Notes under the pieces: generated by a model | What the model was told of the DNA's origin: nothing | Seen by the model: the letters and a program-made list of their open reading frames with translations, nothing else | Database searches by the model: none | Made by a program: the position numbers and the translations under genes | Source of the DNA: Polaromonas sp. | GTDB taxonomy: Bacteria > Pseudomonadota > Gammaproteobacteria > Burkholderiales > Burkholderiaceae_C | Direction: 5' to 3' | NCBI GenBank assembly: GCA_026786065.1 | Contig: JAJAYS010000363.1 | Coordinates: 1-11,365, forward strand | DNA length: 11,365 nucleotides | Part shown: positions 1-6,850 of the stretch, piece after piece | How the letters are laid out: each line of letters begins with the position of its first letter | How positions within the stretch are numbered: the stretch's first letter is position 1

Positions 1-426
1 ACTGAAAGCTCCGCCCTTACCGCCGCCCTGCATCTGCCGCATGAAATACACCCAGACGCCAATCAGCAGCAGCATCGGGCCCCAGCTGACCAGCAGCGTC
101 ATCAGCAACGAGCCTTCTTCGCGCGGCTTGACGTCGAACTTTACGTCGTTGGCGATCAGGTCGCCGACCAGGCCGCGGTCAAGGTAGGTCGCGGTGGTGC
201 GGACCTTGCGGTCGTCGGTGGTCGTAGCCGAGATTTCGGTGCCGCCCTGCCCTTCGGCAATCGTTGCGGTACGGATGCGCTTGCCGCGCACCTCTTCGAG
301 GAATTCGGAGTAACCCAGATAATTCGAGCCTGCTCCGCCACGCGTGTCAAACTGCTTGAAAACGGTGAAGAGAACCATGGCAATAACCAGCCAGATTGCG
401 ATTTTGGAAAACCACTGATTGTTCAA
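1..426 (-). CDS. ftsH: FtsH ATP-dependent zinc metalloprotease, N-terminal 142 codons (runs off window)
   Basis: FtsH is the inner-membrane AAA+ protease that degrades misassembled membrane proteins and some short-lived cytosolic regulators. Only the N-terminal membrane module is in the window; the AAA+ and HExxH parts lie beyond base 1. Seen directly: a first membrane helix at about residues 9-23 (IAIWLVIAMVLFTVF), a periplasmic stretch of about 80 residues with YSEFLEEV at 39-46, a second helix at about 107-128 (LLMTLLVSWGPMLLLIGVWV), then the family-typical FMRQMQGGGKGGAFS leading to the AAA domain. The start is TTG at 424-426. It is preferred because the family's opening residues NNQWFSK follow it directly and a GGAG lies 6 nt upstream; the first ATG, at codon 17, would cut through the first helix. 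rlmE lies upstream on the same strand, a common pairing in proteobacteria. Confidence 0.95.
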   Translation of the reverse strand, partial: MNNQWFSKIAIWLVIAMVLFTVFKQFDTRGGAGSNYLGYSEFLEEVRGKRIRTATIAEGQGGTEISATTTDDRKVRTTATYLDRGLVGDLIANDVKFDVKPREEGSLLMTLLVSWGPMLLLIGVWVYFMRQMQGGGKGGAFS

Positions 427-432
427 GGACTA

Positions 433-436
433 CTCC
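433..436 (-). promoter_or_regulatory. ribosome binding site supporting the TTG start of ftsH
   Basis: On the minus strand GGAG is followed by six bases and then TTG AAC AAT CAG TGG. This supports the TTG codon as the start of ftsH even though no ATG is present there. Confidence 0.6.
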
Positions 437-480
437 GGTTTTGGGACGCCACGCTTACTTAGATGGCCGTGGCATGACAA

Positions 481-506
481 CTGTGGATTATTTTAGGCGT
501 TTCAAG
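481..506 (-). promoter_or_regulatory. possible heat-shock (sigma-32-like) promoter for ftsH
   Basis: Minus-strand reading gives CTTGAAA, 13 bases, then CCACAG, about 55 bp upstream of the ftsH start. Established knowledge: sigma-32 promoters carry CTTGAA-type -35 boxes and CCCCAT-type -10 boxes spaced 13-15 bp, and E. coli ftsH is under heat-shock control. The -35 match is good and the -10 match is poor. The same stretch also contains TAAAAT, which could be a weak sigma-70 -10 box, so this is only a candidate. Confidence 0.3.
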
Positions 507-586
507 TGCAAATCAGGTCATTTCGGGCCGAACCCCTTGCTGCGAAGCGGATTAAAGCCGCCCGGGGCCACTTCGACGGCTGCTGT

Positions 587-1363
587 TTACGCCTCTGCGG
601 GTGCCGCTTTCAGGCCACGGCCGATCAGAAAAGTCTCCGACGAACCGGGTCGCGAGGCCTTGGGCTTGAACGGCTTGACCAGTTTGAAATTGCGCCTGAA
701 CAAGTGGACCAGCTCGTCATAGCCGCTGCCATGAAACAGTTTGACGACCAGCGTCCCGTCCGGCTTCATGCGGGCCTGCGCAAACTCGACCGCCAGCTCG
801 ACCAGATGCGCAATCCGGGCGGCATCGGCCGACTCGATGCCCGACAGATTGGGCGCCATGTCGGAAATCACAAGATCGACCTTCAGCGGCCCGCTTGCCG
901 TCAAAAGCGCCTGTTCGAGCTGCGCCAGAACGCCGGCCTCGCGAAAGTCGCCCTGGATGAAAGTCACGCCTTCTATCGCCTCCATTGGCAGGAGATCCAG
1001 CCCGATGATGCAACCGTTGAGAGTGCCCGCCGCCGCGCCAGCCGGCGAAAGGCGGCGACGGACGTACTGGCTCCAGGCGCCCGGCGCACTGCCCAGATCG
1101 ACCACGCAGTCACCGGGCTTGATCATCCCCATCAGCTCATCGATCTCCTTGAGCTTGTAGGCCGCCCTGGCGCGGTAGCCCTCTTTTTGCGCCAGCTTCA
1201 CATAAGGATCGTTGATGTGGTCATGCAGCCACGCCTTGTTCAGTTTTTTGCCTTTGCCGCCGGGGTTGTCGGCCTTTTTGGCAGGGGGGGCGGCTGGCAC
1301 CCTGGCCATTACGCCGGTTTTCACTTTGCCGGTAACGGCCTTGTTGACTTTCATGGCGCCCAT
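587..1363 (-). CDS. rlmE: RlmE (FtsJ/RrmJ), 23S rRNA 2'-O-methyltransferase
   Basis: RlmE uses S-adenosylmethionine to 2'-O-methylate U2552 (E. coli numbering) in the A loop of 23S rRNA, a late step of 50S assembly. The 258-residue protein has the SAM-binding motif [11 protein letters not shown] (89-99) and the full K-D-K-E catalytic set of the family: K70 in AAYKL, D168 in ISDMAPN, K208 in VVKLFHG and E243 in SSETFLIG. It is about 50 residues longer than E. coli RlmE because of a Lys/Ala-rich N-terminal extension (1-42) that may help bind RNA. A second in-frame ATG at codon 4 (1352-1354) could also be the start; neither has a clear Shine-Dalgarno. It diverges from yhbY, another 50S-associated factor, and precedes ftsH with a 160-bp gap. 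Confidence 0.96.
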   Translation of the reverse strand: MGAMKVNKAVTGKVKTGVMARVPAAPPAKKADNPGGKGKKLNKAWLHDHINDPYVKLAQKEGYRARAAYKLKEIDELMGMIKPGDCVVDLGSAPGAWSQYVRRRLSPAGAAAGTLNGCIIGLDLLPMEAIEGVTFIQGDFREAGVLAQLEQALLTASGPLKVDLVISDMAPNLSGIESADAARIAHLVELAVEFAQARMKPDGTLVVKLFHGSGYDELVHLFRRNFKLVKPFKPKASRPGSSETFLIGRGLKAAPAEA

Positions 1364-1372
1364 TGTCGTTGC

Positions 1373-1393
1373 CGTAGCGACTACGTCGATAAT
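1373..1393. promoter_or_regulatory. 35-bp divergent rlmE/yhbY gap: small palindrome and -10-like box
   Basis: Only 35 bp separate the rlmE start (1363) from the yhbY start (1399). They contain CGTAG-CGA-CTACG (1373-1385), a 5-bp inverted repeat, and GATAAT at 1388-1393 on the plus strand. GATAAT ends five bases before the yhbY ATG, so if it is a -10 box the transcript would begin at or next to the A of ATG, giving a leaderless or nearly leaderless mRNA. I see no well-placed -35 box; TTGTCG at 1363-1368 is spaced 19 bp. Inference from spacing only. Confidence 0.3.
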
Positions 1394-1398
1394 TGACC

Positions 1399-1872
1399 AT
1401 GCCCCATATTCAACTGACCCCCGCCCAACGCAAAGACCACCGCGCAGACGCGCACCACCTCAATCCAGTGGTCATGCTCGGGTCGGTCGGGCTCACCCCG
1501 GCCGTCCAGGCCGAAATCGATGCCGCGCTGAACGCCCACGGTTTGATCAAGGTTCGCGTGCAGTCGGACGACCGGGCCAGCCGCGAAACCATCTTTCAAA
1601 CCCTGGCCGACCGGCTCAGCGCAGCGCCTATTCAGCACATCGTAAAACTGCTGGTGTTGTGGCGACCGATGCCGGATAAGGAGAAAAAAGCCGACCCCGA
1701 CCGCAAGCCCGGCCCGCGCGATGTCCGCATCCTGAAAAACAGTGCGCGACCCGGTCAGCGGCCCGAAATCAAGACCTTGCGGGTACTGGGCAATCAGCGT
1801 CTGACGCCCGGCGGGAGCATCAAACGCGCCAAACCAAAACAGCGCAGCGTCAAAAAACGCGCCCAGGGCTGA
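1399..1872 (+). CDS. yhbY: YhbY-type CRM-domain RNA-binding protein
   Basis: YhbY proteins are small CRM-domain RNA binders that associate with pre-50S ribosomal particles. Residues 3-95 carry the fold: [20 protein letters not shown], then the GxxG loop as GSVG at 28-31, then [14 protein letters not shown] and LIKVRV. The protein is 157 residues, against roughly 97 for the E. coli protein; the extra C-terminal third (about 96-157) is rich in Lys, Arg and Pro and probably disordered, seemingly usual for Burkholderiales. The ATG at 1399 is chosen because family members begin M-P-x-I-x-L; a TTG two codons upstream (1393) is in frame but not needed. No Shine-Dalgarno is visible, which fits the leaderless reading of the short divergent gap. 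It diverges from rlmE. Confidence 0.92.
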   Translation: MPHIQLTPAQRKDHRADAHHLNPVVMLGSVGLTPAVQAEIDAALNAHGLIKVRVQSDDRASRETIFQTLADRLSAAPIQHIVKLLVLWRPMPDKEKKADPDRKPGPRDVRILKNSARPGQRPEIKTLRVLGNQRLTPGGSIKRAKPKQRSVKKRAQG

Positions 1873-1891
1873 CACCGGCAATAACGGCCTG

Positions 1892-1929
1892 CTGGTGCCA
1901 GTAGCGCCCGAAAGCATTACTGGCGCCAG
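1892..1929. repeat. nested inverted repeat downstream of yhbY (possible terminator)
   Basis: CTGGTGCCAGTA (1892-1903) pairs with TACTGGCGCCAG (1918-1929) over 12 bp with one G-T wobble and a 14-base loop. Each arm is itself palindromic or nearly so (CTGGCGCCAG is perfect), so it can fold as one long hairpin or two small ones. A T7 run (1950-1956) follows after 20 bases, which is too far for a textbook intrinsic terminator. It may end yhbY transcription or mark the 5' region of prlC. Confidence 0.4.
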
Positions 1930-1983
1930 GTCAAACGGCACTGCACCCCTTTTTTTCTTACATACTGGCCATAGTTGCTTGAA

Positions 1984-4056
1984 ATGACCAACCCACTTCT
2001 GGACTTTTCCGACCTGCCACTTTTTTCCGACATCACTCCGGAGCATGTTGCGCCGGCGGTCGATGTACTTCTTCAAAAGGCCGAGAGCGCGCTCGAAACC
2101 GCTACTGCGCCCGACTTTCCGGCGCGCTGGGTTGACCTGGCTCGTGTGCTGGACGTCGCAACCGAGCAGCTGGGCCGCGCTTGGGGAGCGATCAGCCACC
2201 TTAACAGCGTGGCCGACACCCCTGAAATGCGCGCCGCCTACAACGCCGCGCTGCCCCGAGTCACCGAATTCTGGACGCGCCTGGGTGCCGACGAACGCCT
2301 CTATGCCAAATACAAGGCGATGGACGTGGCGTCGCTGAGCACCGAGCAGGCGCAAGCCCATAAAAACGCAAATCGCAATTTCGTACTGTCGGGCGCGGAA
2401 CTTGGCGAGGCCGACAAGGCACGGTTTGCCGCGATCCAGGAGCGCCAGGCCGAACTGAGCCAGAAGTTCAGCGAAAACGCGTTGGACGCGACCGACGCTT
2501 TTGCCTATTACGCCAGCGCCGAAGAGCTTGCGGGCGTGCCCGATGACGTCGTGCAAGCCGCCCGCGAGCAGGCTGAGGCCGACGCCCGCAGCGGCTACAA
2601 GCTCACGCTGAAGATGCCCTGCTATTTGCCGGTCATGCAGTTCGCCAGCAGTTCGGCGTTGCGGGAAACGCTGTACCGGGCCTACACCACCCGCGCCAGC
2701 GACCAGGCGTCGGCCGAGTTCAGCCGCTTCGACAACAGCGCAGTCATGCAGGAAATACTTTCGCTGCGGCTGGAGGAATCGAAGCTGTTGGGCTACCGGA
2801 ATTTCGGCGACGTTTCGGTCGTCACAAAAATGGCCAATTCGCCTGAAGAAGTCATTGCCTTTTTGCGTGATCTGGCGAGGCGGGCCCGGCCGTTCGCGCT
2901 AAACGACGTAGCCGACCTGCGCGCTTTTGCGGCCGATACGCTGGGCATGCCTGACCCTCAGCCCTGGGACTTCAGCTACATCGGCGAAAAACTGAAGGAA
3001 GCGCGCTACGCCTTCAGCGAGCAGGAGGTCAAGCAGTACTTCACCGCCCCTAAAGTGCTCGCCGGGCTATTCAAAATTGTCGAAACGCTGTTTGAAGTCG
3101 CCATCCGCGAAGATACTGCGCCGGTCTGGAAGCCGGGTGTACAGTTTTTCCGCATCGAGCGCGCCGGGCAACTGGTGGGCCAGTTTTATCTCGATCAACC
3201 AGCCCGCACCGGCAAACGGGGCGGCGCCTGGATGGACGATGTCCGCGCCCGCTGGCTGCGCCCGGACACGGGAACACTGCAAACCCCGGTGGCCCATCTG
3301 GTGTGCAATTTCGCGGATGGCATGGGGTCGAGGCCGGCCCTGCTTACGCACGACGACGTCACCACGCTGTTCCACGAATTCGGCCACGGGCTGCACCACA
3401 TGCTGACGCAGGTAAACGAACGCGACGTGTCGGGTATCAGCGGCGTCGAGTGGGACGCGGTGGAGCTGCCGAGCCAGTTCATGGAGAATTTTTGCTGGGA
3501 ATGGGATGTGCTCAAACACATGACGGCGCATGTCGAAACCGGCCTGCCGCTGCCGCGTGCGCTGTTTGACAAGATGCTGCTCGCCAAGAACTTTCAGAGC
3601 GGCATGCAGACCATCCGCCAGGTCGAGTTTTCGCTGTTCGACATGCTGCTGCACACCGAGCACGACCCCTCTGGCGAGGTCATGGAACTGCTGAACACGG
3701 TGCGCCGTGAAGTGGCCGTGATGGTCGCCCCACCTTACAGCCGGAGCGCGCACACCTTCAGCCATATTTTCTCCGGCGGTTACGCGGCGGGCTACTACAG
3801 CTACAAGTGGGCCGAAGTACTTTCCGCCGACGCCTATTCAGCGTTCGAGGAAAGCGCGCAGCGCGCTAGCAACAGCGGCACCGGCGCCAGCGAAGCCGAC
3901 GGCGGCAAAAGCACGGTGAACGTCGAAACCGGTAGAAAATACCGGCACGCCATCCTGGAGGCAGGAGGCAGCCGCCCGGCAATGGAATCGTTCAAAGCCT
4001 TCAGGGGTCGTGAGCCAACCATCGACGCTTTGCTGCGTCACCAGGGCATGGCGTGA
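1984..4056 (+). CDS. prlC: oligopeptidase A (M3 family zinc metallopeptidase)
   Basis: Cytosolic thimet-type oligopeptidase that cleaves short peptides, including degraded signal peptides and products of ATP-dependent proteases. The 690-residue chain is close to E. coli OpdA/PrlC (680). Zinc site: HEFGH at 464-468 (ligands H464 and H468, catalytic E465), with the third ligand expected at E494 in DAVELPSQ. The substrate-side tyrosine loop GGYAAGYYSYKW lies around 598-609. The C-terminal FRGREPTIDALLRHQGM is family-typical. Between AFEE and ETGRKYR there is a Ser/Gly/Ala-rich insertion of about 20 residues not found in E. coli. The start is ATG 1984 (MTNPLLDFSDLP), three codons inside an in-frame TTG at 1975; no good Shine-Dalgarno is visible for either. 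The next gene follows after 51 bp and is probably cotranscribed. Confidence 0.95.
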   Translation: MTNPLLDFSDLPLFSDITPEHVAPAVDVLLQKAESALETATAPDFPARWVDLARVLDVATEQLGRAWGAISHLNSVADTPEMRAAYNAALPRVTEFWTRLGADERLYAKYKAMDVASLSTEQAQAHKNANRNFVLSGAELGEADKARFAAIQERQAELSQKFSENALDATDAFAYYASAEELAGVPDDVVQAAREQAEADARSGYKLTLKMPCYLPVMQFASSSALRETLYRAYTTRASDQASAEFSRFDNSAVMQEILSLRLEESKLLGYRNFGDVSVVTKMANSPEEVIAFLRDLARRARPFALNDVADLRAFAADTLGMPDPQPWDFSYIGEKLKEARYAFSEQEVKQYFTAPKVLAGLFKIVETLFEVAIREDTAPVWKPGVQFFRIERAGQLVGQFYLDQPARTGKRGGAWMDDVRARWLRPDTGTLQTPVAHLVCNFADGMGSRPALLTHDDVTTLFHEFGHGLHHMLTQVNERDVSGISGVEWDAVELPSQFMENFCWEWDVLKHMTAHVETGLPLPRALFDKMLLAKNFQSGMQTIRQVEFSLFDMLLHTEHDPSGEVMELLNTVRREVAVMVAPPYSRSAHTFSHIFSGGYAAGYYSYKWAEVLSADAYSAFEESAQRASNSGTGASEADGGKSTVNVETGRKYRHAILEAGGSRPAMESFKAFRGREPTIDALLRHQGMA

Positions 4057-4095
4057 TGGTGCGTTGAAACGTATCACGCGGCGCGAATCGGCATC

Positions 4096-4101
4096 GGAGG
4101 A
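4096..4101 (+). promoter_or_regulatory. strong Shine-Dalgarno of the DUF4124/glutaredoxin-fold gene
   Basis: GGAGGA lies seven bases (counted from GGAGG) before the ATG at 4108. It is the strongest ribosome binding site in the left half of the window and fixes the start of the secreted protein. Confidence 0.75.
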
Positions 4102-4107
4102 GCCATC

Positions 4108-4806
4108 ATGAAACTACAGAGTCTGCAAACCGCCCGCGCTCAGGCGCGGCCTGCCTGGGTTGCGCCGGGTTTCGCCATGTTGGTTCGGTTCGCCGCCTTG
4201 GTCACCTTCGCCGCTTTGCTGGCAAGCGCAGCTCAGGCACAGGTTTACCGCATCGTCGGGGCCGACGGTAAAGTTTCGTTTTCCGACCAGCCGCCACTGG
4301 CCGCCAACGGCGCAAAAGCCCTTGCTACCGAAGCCGGGACTTCCGGCCCCGTCGTGGCTGCCTTGCCGTTCGGGTTGCGTCAGGTTGCGAGCAAGTTTCC
4401 GGTGACCCTGTACACGAGCGACAGCTGCGGCCCCTGCGACGCCGGGCGTTCGATGCTGACCAGCCGCGGCATCCCGTTTGCGGAACGGACCATCAACACC
4501 AACGCCGACAGCGAAGCGCTGAAGCGCCTGAGCAACGCGACGTCCCTGCCTTTGCTGACGATTGGCAGCCAGCATCTGAAAGGCTATTCCGACGCCGAGT
4601 GGACGCAGTTCCTGGATGCCGCTGGCTACCCTCCCAAATCGTCCTTGCCGTCGGCTTATCGCCGACCGGAGGCGCGGCCTCTGGTAATTGCCATCGCGCC
4701 GCCCGCCGCCGCACCACCCGCTGCAGTTCCCGCAGCGCCCAAGGCCGCAGCGCCGCCGGTCAATGCCCCTGCCTCACCGCCCAATCCAGCGGGCATCCGG
4801 TTTTAA
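4108..4806 (+). CDS. secreted glutaredoxin-fold protein with DUF4124 domain
   Basis: A 232-residue exported protein with three parts. Residues 1-44 form an Arg-containing N-region, a hydrophobic core (about 24-41) and a likely signal-peptidase site after AAQA. Residues 45-63 (QVYRIVGADGKVSFSDQPP) match the start of the DUF4124 domain. Residues about 98-172 are glutaredoxin/thioredoxin-like: VTLYTSDSCGPCD with the redox pair C107-G-P-C110, the expected cis-proline region SLPLLTIG (146-153) and the GYSDAEW end motif (159-165). The tail (about 190-232) is Pro/Ala-rich and probably disordered. Family knowledge predicts dithiol-disulfide chemistry; being exported it would act in the periplasm, perhaps on envelope proteins, but no partner is visible. 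It follows prlC by 51 bp, probably in the same transcript, and a terminator candidate follows the stop. Confidence 0.88.
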   Translation: MKLQSLQTARAQARPAWVAPGFAMLVRFAALVTFAALLASAAQAQVYRIVGADGKVSFSDQPPLAANGAKALATEAGTSGPVVAALPFGLRQVASKFPVTLYTSDSCGPCDAGRSMLTSRGIPFAERTINTNADSEALKRLSNATSLPLLTIGSQHLKGYSDAEWTQFLDAAGYPPKSSLPSAYRRPEARPLVIAIAPPAAAPPAAVPAAPKAAAPPVNAPASPPNPAGIRF

Positions 4807-4813
4807 GCCCTCT

Positions 4814-4852
4814 GCAGCAGCCCCCTGCTGCGAACGCTGACGGGTTTTTTTT
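4814..4852 (+). terminator. probable intrinsic terminator after the prlC operon
   Basis: GCAGCAG (4814-4820) pairs with CTGCTGC (4825-4831) around a four-base loop. A second, imperfect fold of 4823-4844 (CCC against GGG outside, GCG against CGC inside) abuts an eight-T run at 4845-4852. The two folds compete, but hairpin plus T8 eight bases after the stop fits a rho-independent terminator reading rightward. The reverse strand lacks a T run, so it would not serve rpiA. Confidence 0.5.
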
Positions 4853-4904
4853 GCCCTGCTGGCCGGGCTGCAACGCGCATCCGTTGGGCGACTCTGGCGC
4901 ACCG

Positions 4905-5576
4905 TTAAAAGCTCAACACCTTGACCCCTGAGCCGGTTCCAAGTAAACACATCTGCGCCTTCTGGTGCGCAAAAACTCCGACCGTCACCACGCCAGGCCA
5001 CTGGTTCACCGCCGACTCGAAACCCAGCGGGTCGGCGATCTTCAGCCCGGTAACGTCCAGAATATGCTGGCCGTTATCGGTCAGCAGCGGCTCACCGCCT
5101 TGCATGCGCAGGGCGGCCACACCGCCGATGGCGGCAAACTGTTTTGCGATGCGCCGGCCCGCCATCGGGATGACTTCCACCGGAATCGGAAACTTCCCAA
5201 GCACCTTGACCAGCTTGGACTCGTCGGCGATGCAGATGAAGCGCCGCGACTGCGCCGCGACGATCTTCTCGCGGGTCAAGGCCGCGCCGCCCCCCTTGAT
5301 CATGTAGCCGGCGTGATCGATCTCGTCGGCACCGTCCACGTAGAGCGCCAACTCATCGACCGCCGCCGCATCGAGCACCTCGATGCCCGCCGCCCGCAGC
5401 CGTTCGGTCGAAGCCAGCGAGCTCGACACCGCGCCGGCAATCTGGCCTTTCATCGCGCTCAGCGCCTCGATGAATTTATTGACCGTCGAGCCGGTCCCGA
5501 CGCCGACTATGCAGCCGGGCTCGACATAGCGCAAGGCTGCCCGGCCAACCAGCGTTTTGAGTTCGTCCTGGGTCAT
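4905..5576 (-). CDS. rpiA: ribose-5-phosphate isomerase A
   Basis: RpiA interconverts ribose 5-phosphate and ribulose 5-phosphate in the non-oxidative pentose phosphate pathway, supplying ribose for nucleotides. The 223-residue protein is nearly the length of E. coli RpiA (219) and its catalytic residues fall at the same numbers: D81 and D84 in DGADEID, K94 in [11 protein letters not shown], and E103. The phosphate-binding GTGSTVNKF begins at 27, and the C-terminus [10 protein letters not shown] is family-typical. The start chosen is ATG 5574-5576 ([11 protein letters not shown]), the usual beginning of the family. The frame stays open upstream to 5639 with another ATG at 5591-5593, but those extra residues do not resemble the family. 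It diverges from pyrD, and ribose supply and pyrimidine synthesis meet at PRPP-dependent steps. Confidence 0.96.
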   Translation of the reverse strand: MTQDELKTLVGRAALRYVEPGCIVGVGTGSTVNKFIEALSAMKGQIAGAVSSSLASTERLRAAGIEVLDAAAVDELALYVDGADEIDHAGYMIKGGGAALTREKIVAAQSRRFICIADESKLVKVLGKFPIPVEVIPMAGRRIAKQFAAIGGVAALRMQGGEPLLTDNGQHILDVTGLKIADPLGFESAVNQWPGVVTVGVFAHQKAQMCLLGTGSGVKVLSF

Positions 5577-5641
5577 GTTGAAGCTGCCTTTCATTGAAAA
5601 AAGACGGTCGGATGGACCGCATTTGCGACAATCCGGCAATC

Positions 5642-5661
5642 GCCACCGGTTAACCGGCGGC
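5642..5661. promoter_or_regulatory. palindrome in the rpiA/pyrD divergent promoter region
   Basis: CCGGTTAACCGG (5646-5657) is a perfect 12-bp palindrome; beyond one mismatched base each side it continues as GCC (5642-5644) against GGC (5659-5661). It lies 30 bp upstream of the pyrD ATG and 69 bp from the rpiA start, in a 111-bp divergent gap. The position and symmetry suit a dimeric regulator acting on either gene, but a chance palindrome in GC-rich DNA or an RNA hairpin cannot be excluded. Confidence 0.35.
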
Positions 5662-5687
5662 CCGGCTTTTTGAATCGAAATTATCCA

Positions 5688-6740
5688 ATGGCTCTTCTCC
5701 CCTACGCTTTGGCCCGGCCGTTTTTATTTGGCCTCGACGCCGAAACCGCGCATGAGCTGACGATGGCCTCGCTGGCGCGCACGCAAGACACGCCGCTGGC
5801 GCTGGCCTATCGGTCCTGCCGCGTCAGTGACCCGGTCGAGCTGGCCGGAATGCGGTTCCCCAACCGGGTTGGCCTGGCCGCCGGGCTCGACAAAAACGCC
5901 CGGTGCATCGATGGCCTGGCCGCAATGGGTTTCGGTTTTGTCGAGGTCGGCACCGTGACCCCGAAGCCGCAGCCGGGCAATCCGAAGCCGCGCATGTTCC
6001 GGCTGCCCGAAGCCGCTGGGCTGATCAACCGGCTGGGCTTCAACAACGACGGTCTGGACGCGTTTTTGGCCAACGTGCGGCGATCCCGCTTCAGCAAAAA
6101 CACCGGGGTCGACCGGGCGCTGCTGGGTTTGAACATCGGCAAGAACGCGGCGACGCCGATCGAAAACGCGGTGGACGACTACCTGATCTGTCTGGCTGGC
6201 GTGTACCCGCACGCCGACTACGTGACGGTGAACATATCGAGCCCGAACACGCAGAACCTGCGCGCCTTGCAGGGCGATGCGGCGCTCGACGCGCTGCTCG
6301 GGCGCATCGCCGACCGCCGGGAGCAATTGGCCAGGGACAGCGGCAGGAGGGTTCCGATTTTTGTCAAGATTGCGCCCGACCTGGACGCCGCGCAGATCGA
6401 TGTCATTGCGGCCACGCTCAAGCGCCATGCAATGGACGGTGTGGTTGCAACCAACACGACCCTCAGCCGGGACGCGGTTGCGGGCTTGCGCCACGCCGAC
6501 GAGGCTGGCGGCCTGAGCGGCGCACCGGTACTGGCCGCCAGCAATCGCGTTATCGGCCAGCTGCGCGCCGCACTCGGCAAAACATTTCCCATCGTCGGCG
6601 TCGGCGGCGTGATGAGCGGCGACGACGCGGTGAGCAAAATCAAAGCCGGCGCCGATGTGGTGCAGATTTACACCGGGCTGATCTACAAAGGGCCCGAACT
6701 GGTCAACGAAGCCGCGCAGGCGATCAGGAACGCCGGCTGA
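5688..6740 (+). CDS. pyrD: dihydroorotate dehydrogenase (quinone), class 2
   Basis: PyrD oxidises dihydroorotate to orotate with FMN and passes electrons to membrane quinone, the fourth step of de novo pyrimidine synthesis. The 350-residue protein is slightly longer than E. coli PyrD (336). Class 2 marks: an N-terminal amphipathic/hydrophobic segment ([21 protein letters not shown]) for membrane contact and a catalytic serine in place of the class 1 cysteine, S185 in NISSPNT. FMN and substrate motifs: GLAAGLDKN ending near 70, [16 protein letters not shown] (about 87-102), RLGFNNDG (115-122), K227 in KIAPD, TNTT (255-258), GVGGVMSG (304-311) and [10 protein letters not shown] near the end. 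ATG 5688 is chosen from family N-termini; an in-frame TTG at 5670 adds six unlikely residues. Neither has a clear ribosome binding site. Confidence 0.96.
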   Translation: MALLPYALARPFLFGLDAETAHELTMASLARTQDTPLALAYRSCRVSDPVELAGMRFPNRVGLAAGLDKNARCIDGLAAMGFGFVEVGTVTPKPQPGNPKPRMFRLPEAAGLINRLGFNNDGLDAFLANVRRSRFSKNTGVDRALLGLNIGKNAATPIENAVDDYLICLAGVYPHADYVTVNISSPNTQNLRALQGDAALDALLGRIADRREQLARDSGRRVPIFVKIAPDLDAAQIDVIAATLKRHAMDGVVATNTTLSRDAVAGLRHADEAGGLSGAPVLAASNRVIGQLRAALGKTFPIVGVGGVMSGDDAVSKIKAGADVVQIYTGLIYKGPELVNEAAQAIRNAG

Positions 6741-6745
6741 TCAGT

Positions 6746-6770
6746 GCGGGCGCCGCATATGCGCGCCCGC
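6746..6770. terminator. strong GC hairpin after pyrD, between convergent genes
   Basis: GCGGGCGC (6746-6753) pairs perfectly with GCGCCCGC (6763-6770) around a nine-base loop. It begins six bases after the pyrD stop and faces the convergent lipoprotein gene, so it could stop or protect transcripts from both sides. No T run follows on either strand, so it is not a classic intrinsic terminator. Confidence 0.45.
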
Positions 6771-6782
6771 AAGAGCCGCTGT

Positions 6783-6819
6783 GGGCCAGGCCCAGCCTCC
6801 ATTGAAGCCCCTGGGGGGC
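6783..6819. repeat. two short GC hairpins in the convergent gap
   Basis: GGGCC-A-GGCCC (6783-6793) and GCCCC-TG-GGGGGC (6807-6819) are short inverted repeats between the end of pyrD and the end of the lipoprotein gene. Sequences like the second seem familiar to me as recurring intergenic palindromes in Comamonadaceae, but this is memory and not checked. They may belong to one REP-like unit together with the 6746-6770 hairpin. Confidence 0.3.
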
Positions 6820-6850
6820 ACCGCGCAAGCTGAGGCCTGACAACCCGGGC

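Noticed and set aside
506..1396. Long plus-strand open frame of about 296 codons
   Set aside because: It is the antisense shadow of rlmE, whose catalytic motifs are all present on the minus strand; the plus-strand product is rich in Arg/His/Gln and resembles nothing.
1381..2556. Minus-strand open frame of 391 codons across yhbY and prlC
   Set aside because: It spans two well-supported plus-strand genes and the gap between them, as expected for antisense frames in GC-rich DNA.
5903..6805. Plus-strand open frame of 300 codons overlapping pyrD
   Set aside because: Out-of-frame shadow of pyrD with Arg/Gly-rich composition and no family resemblance.
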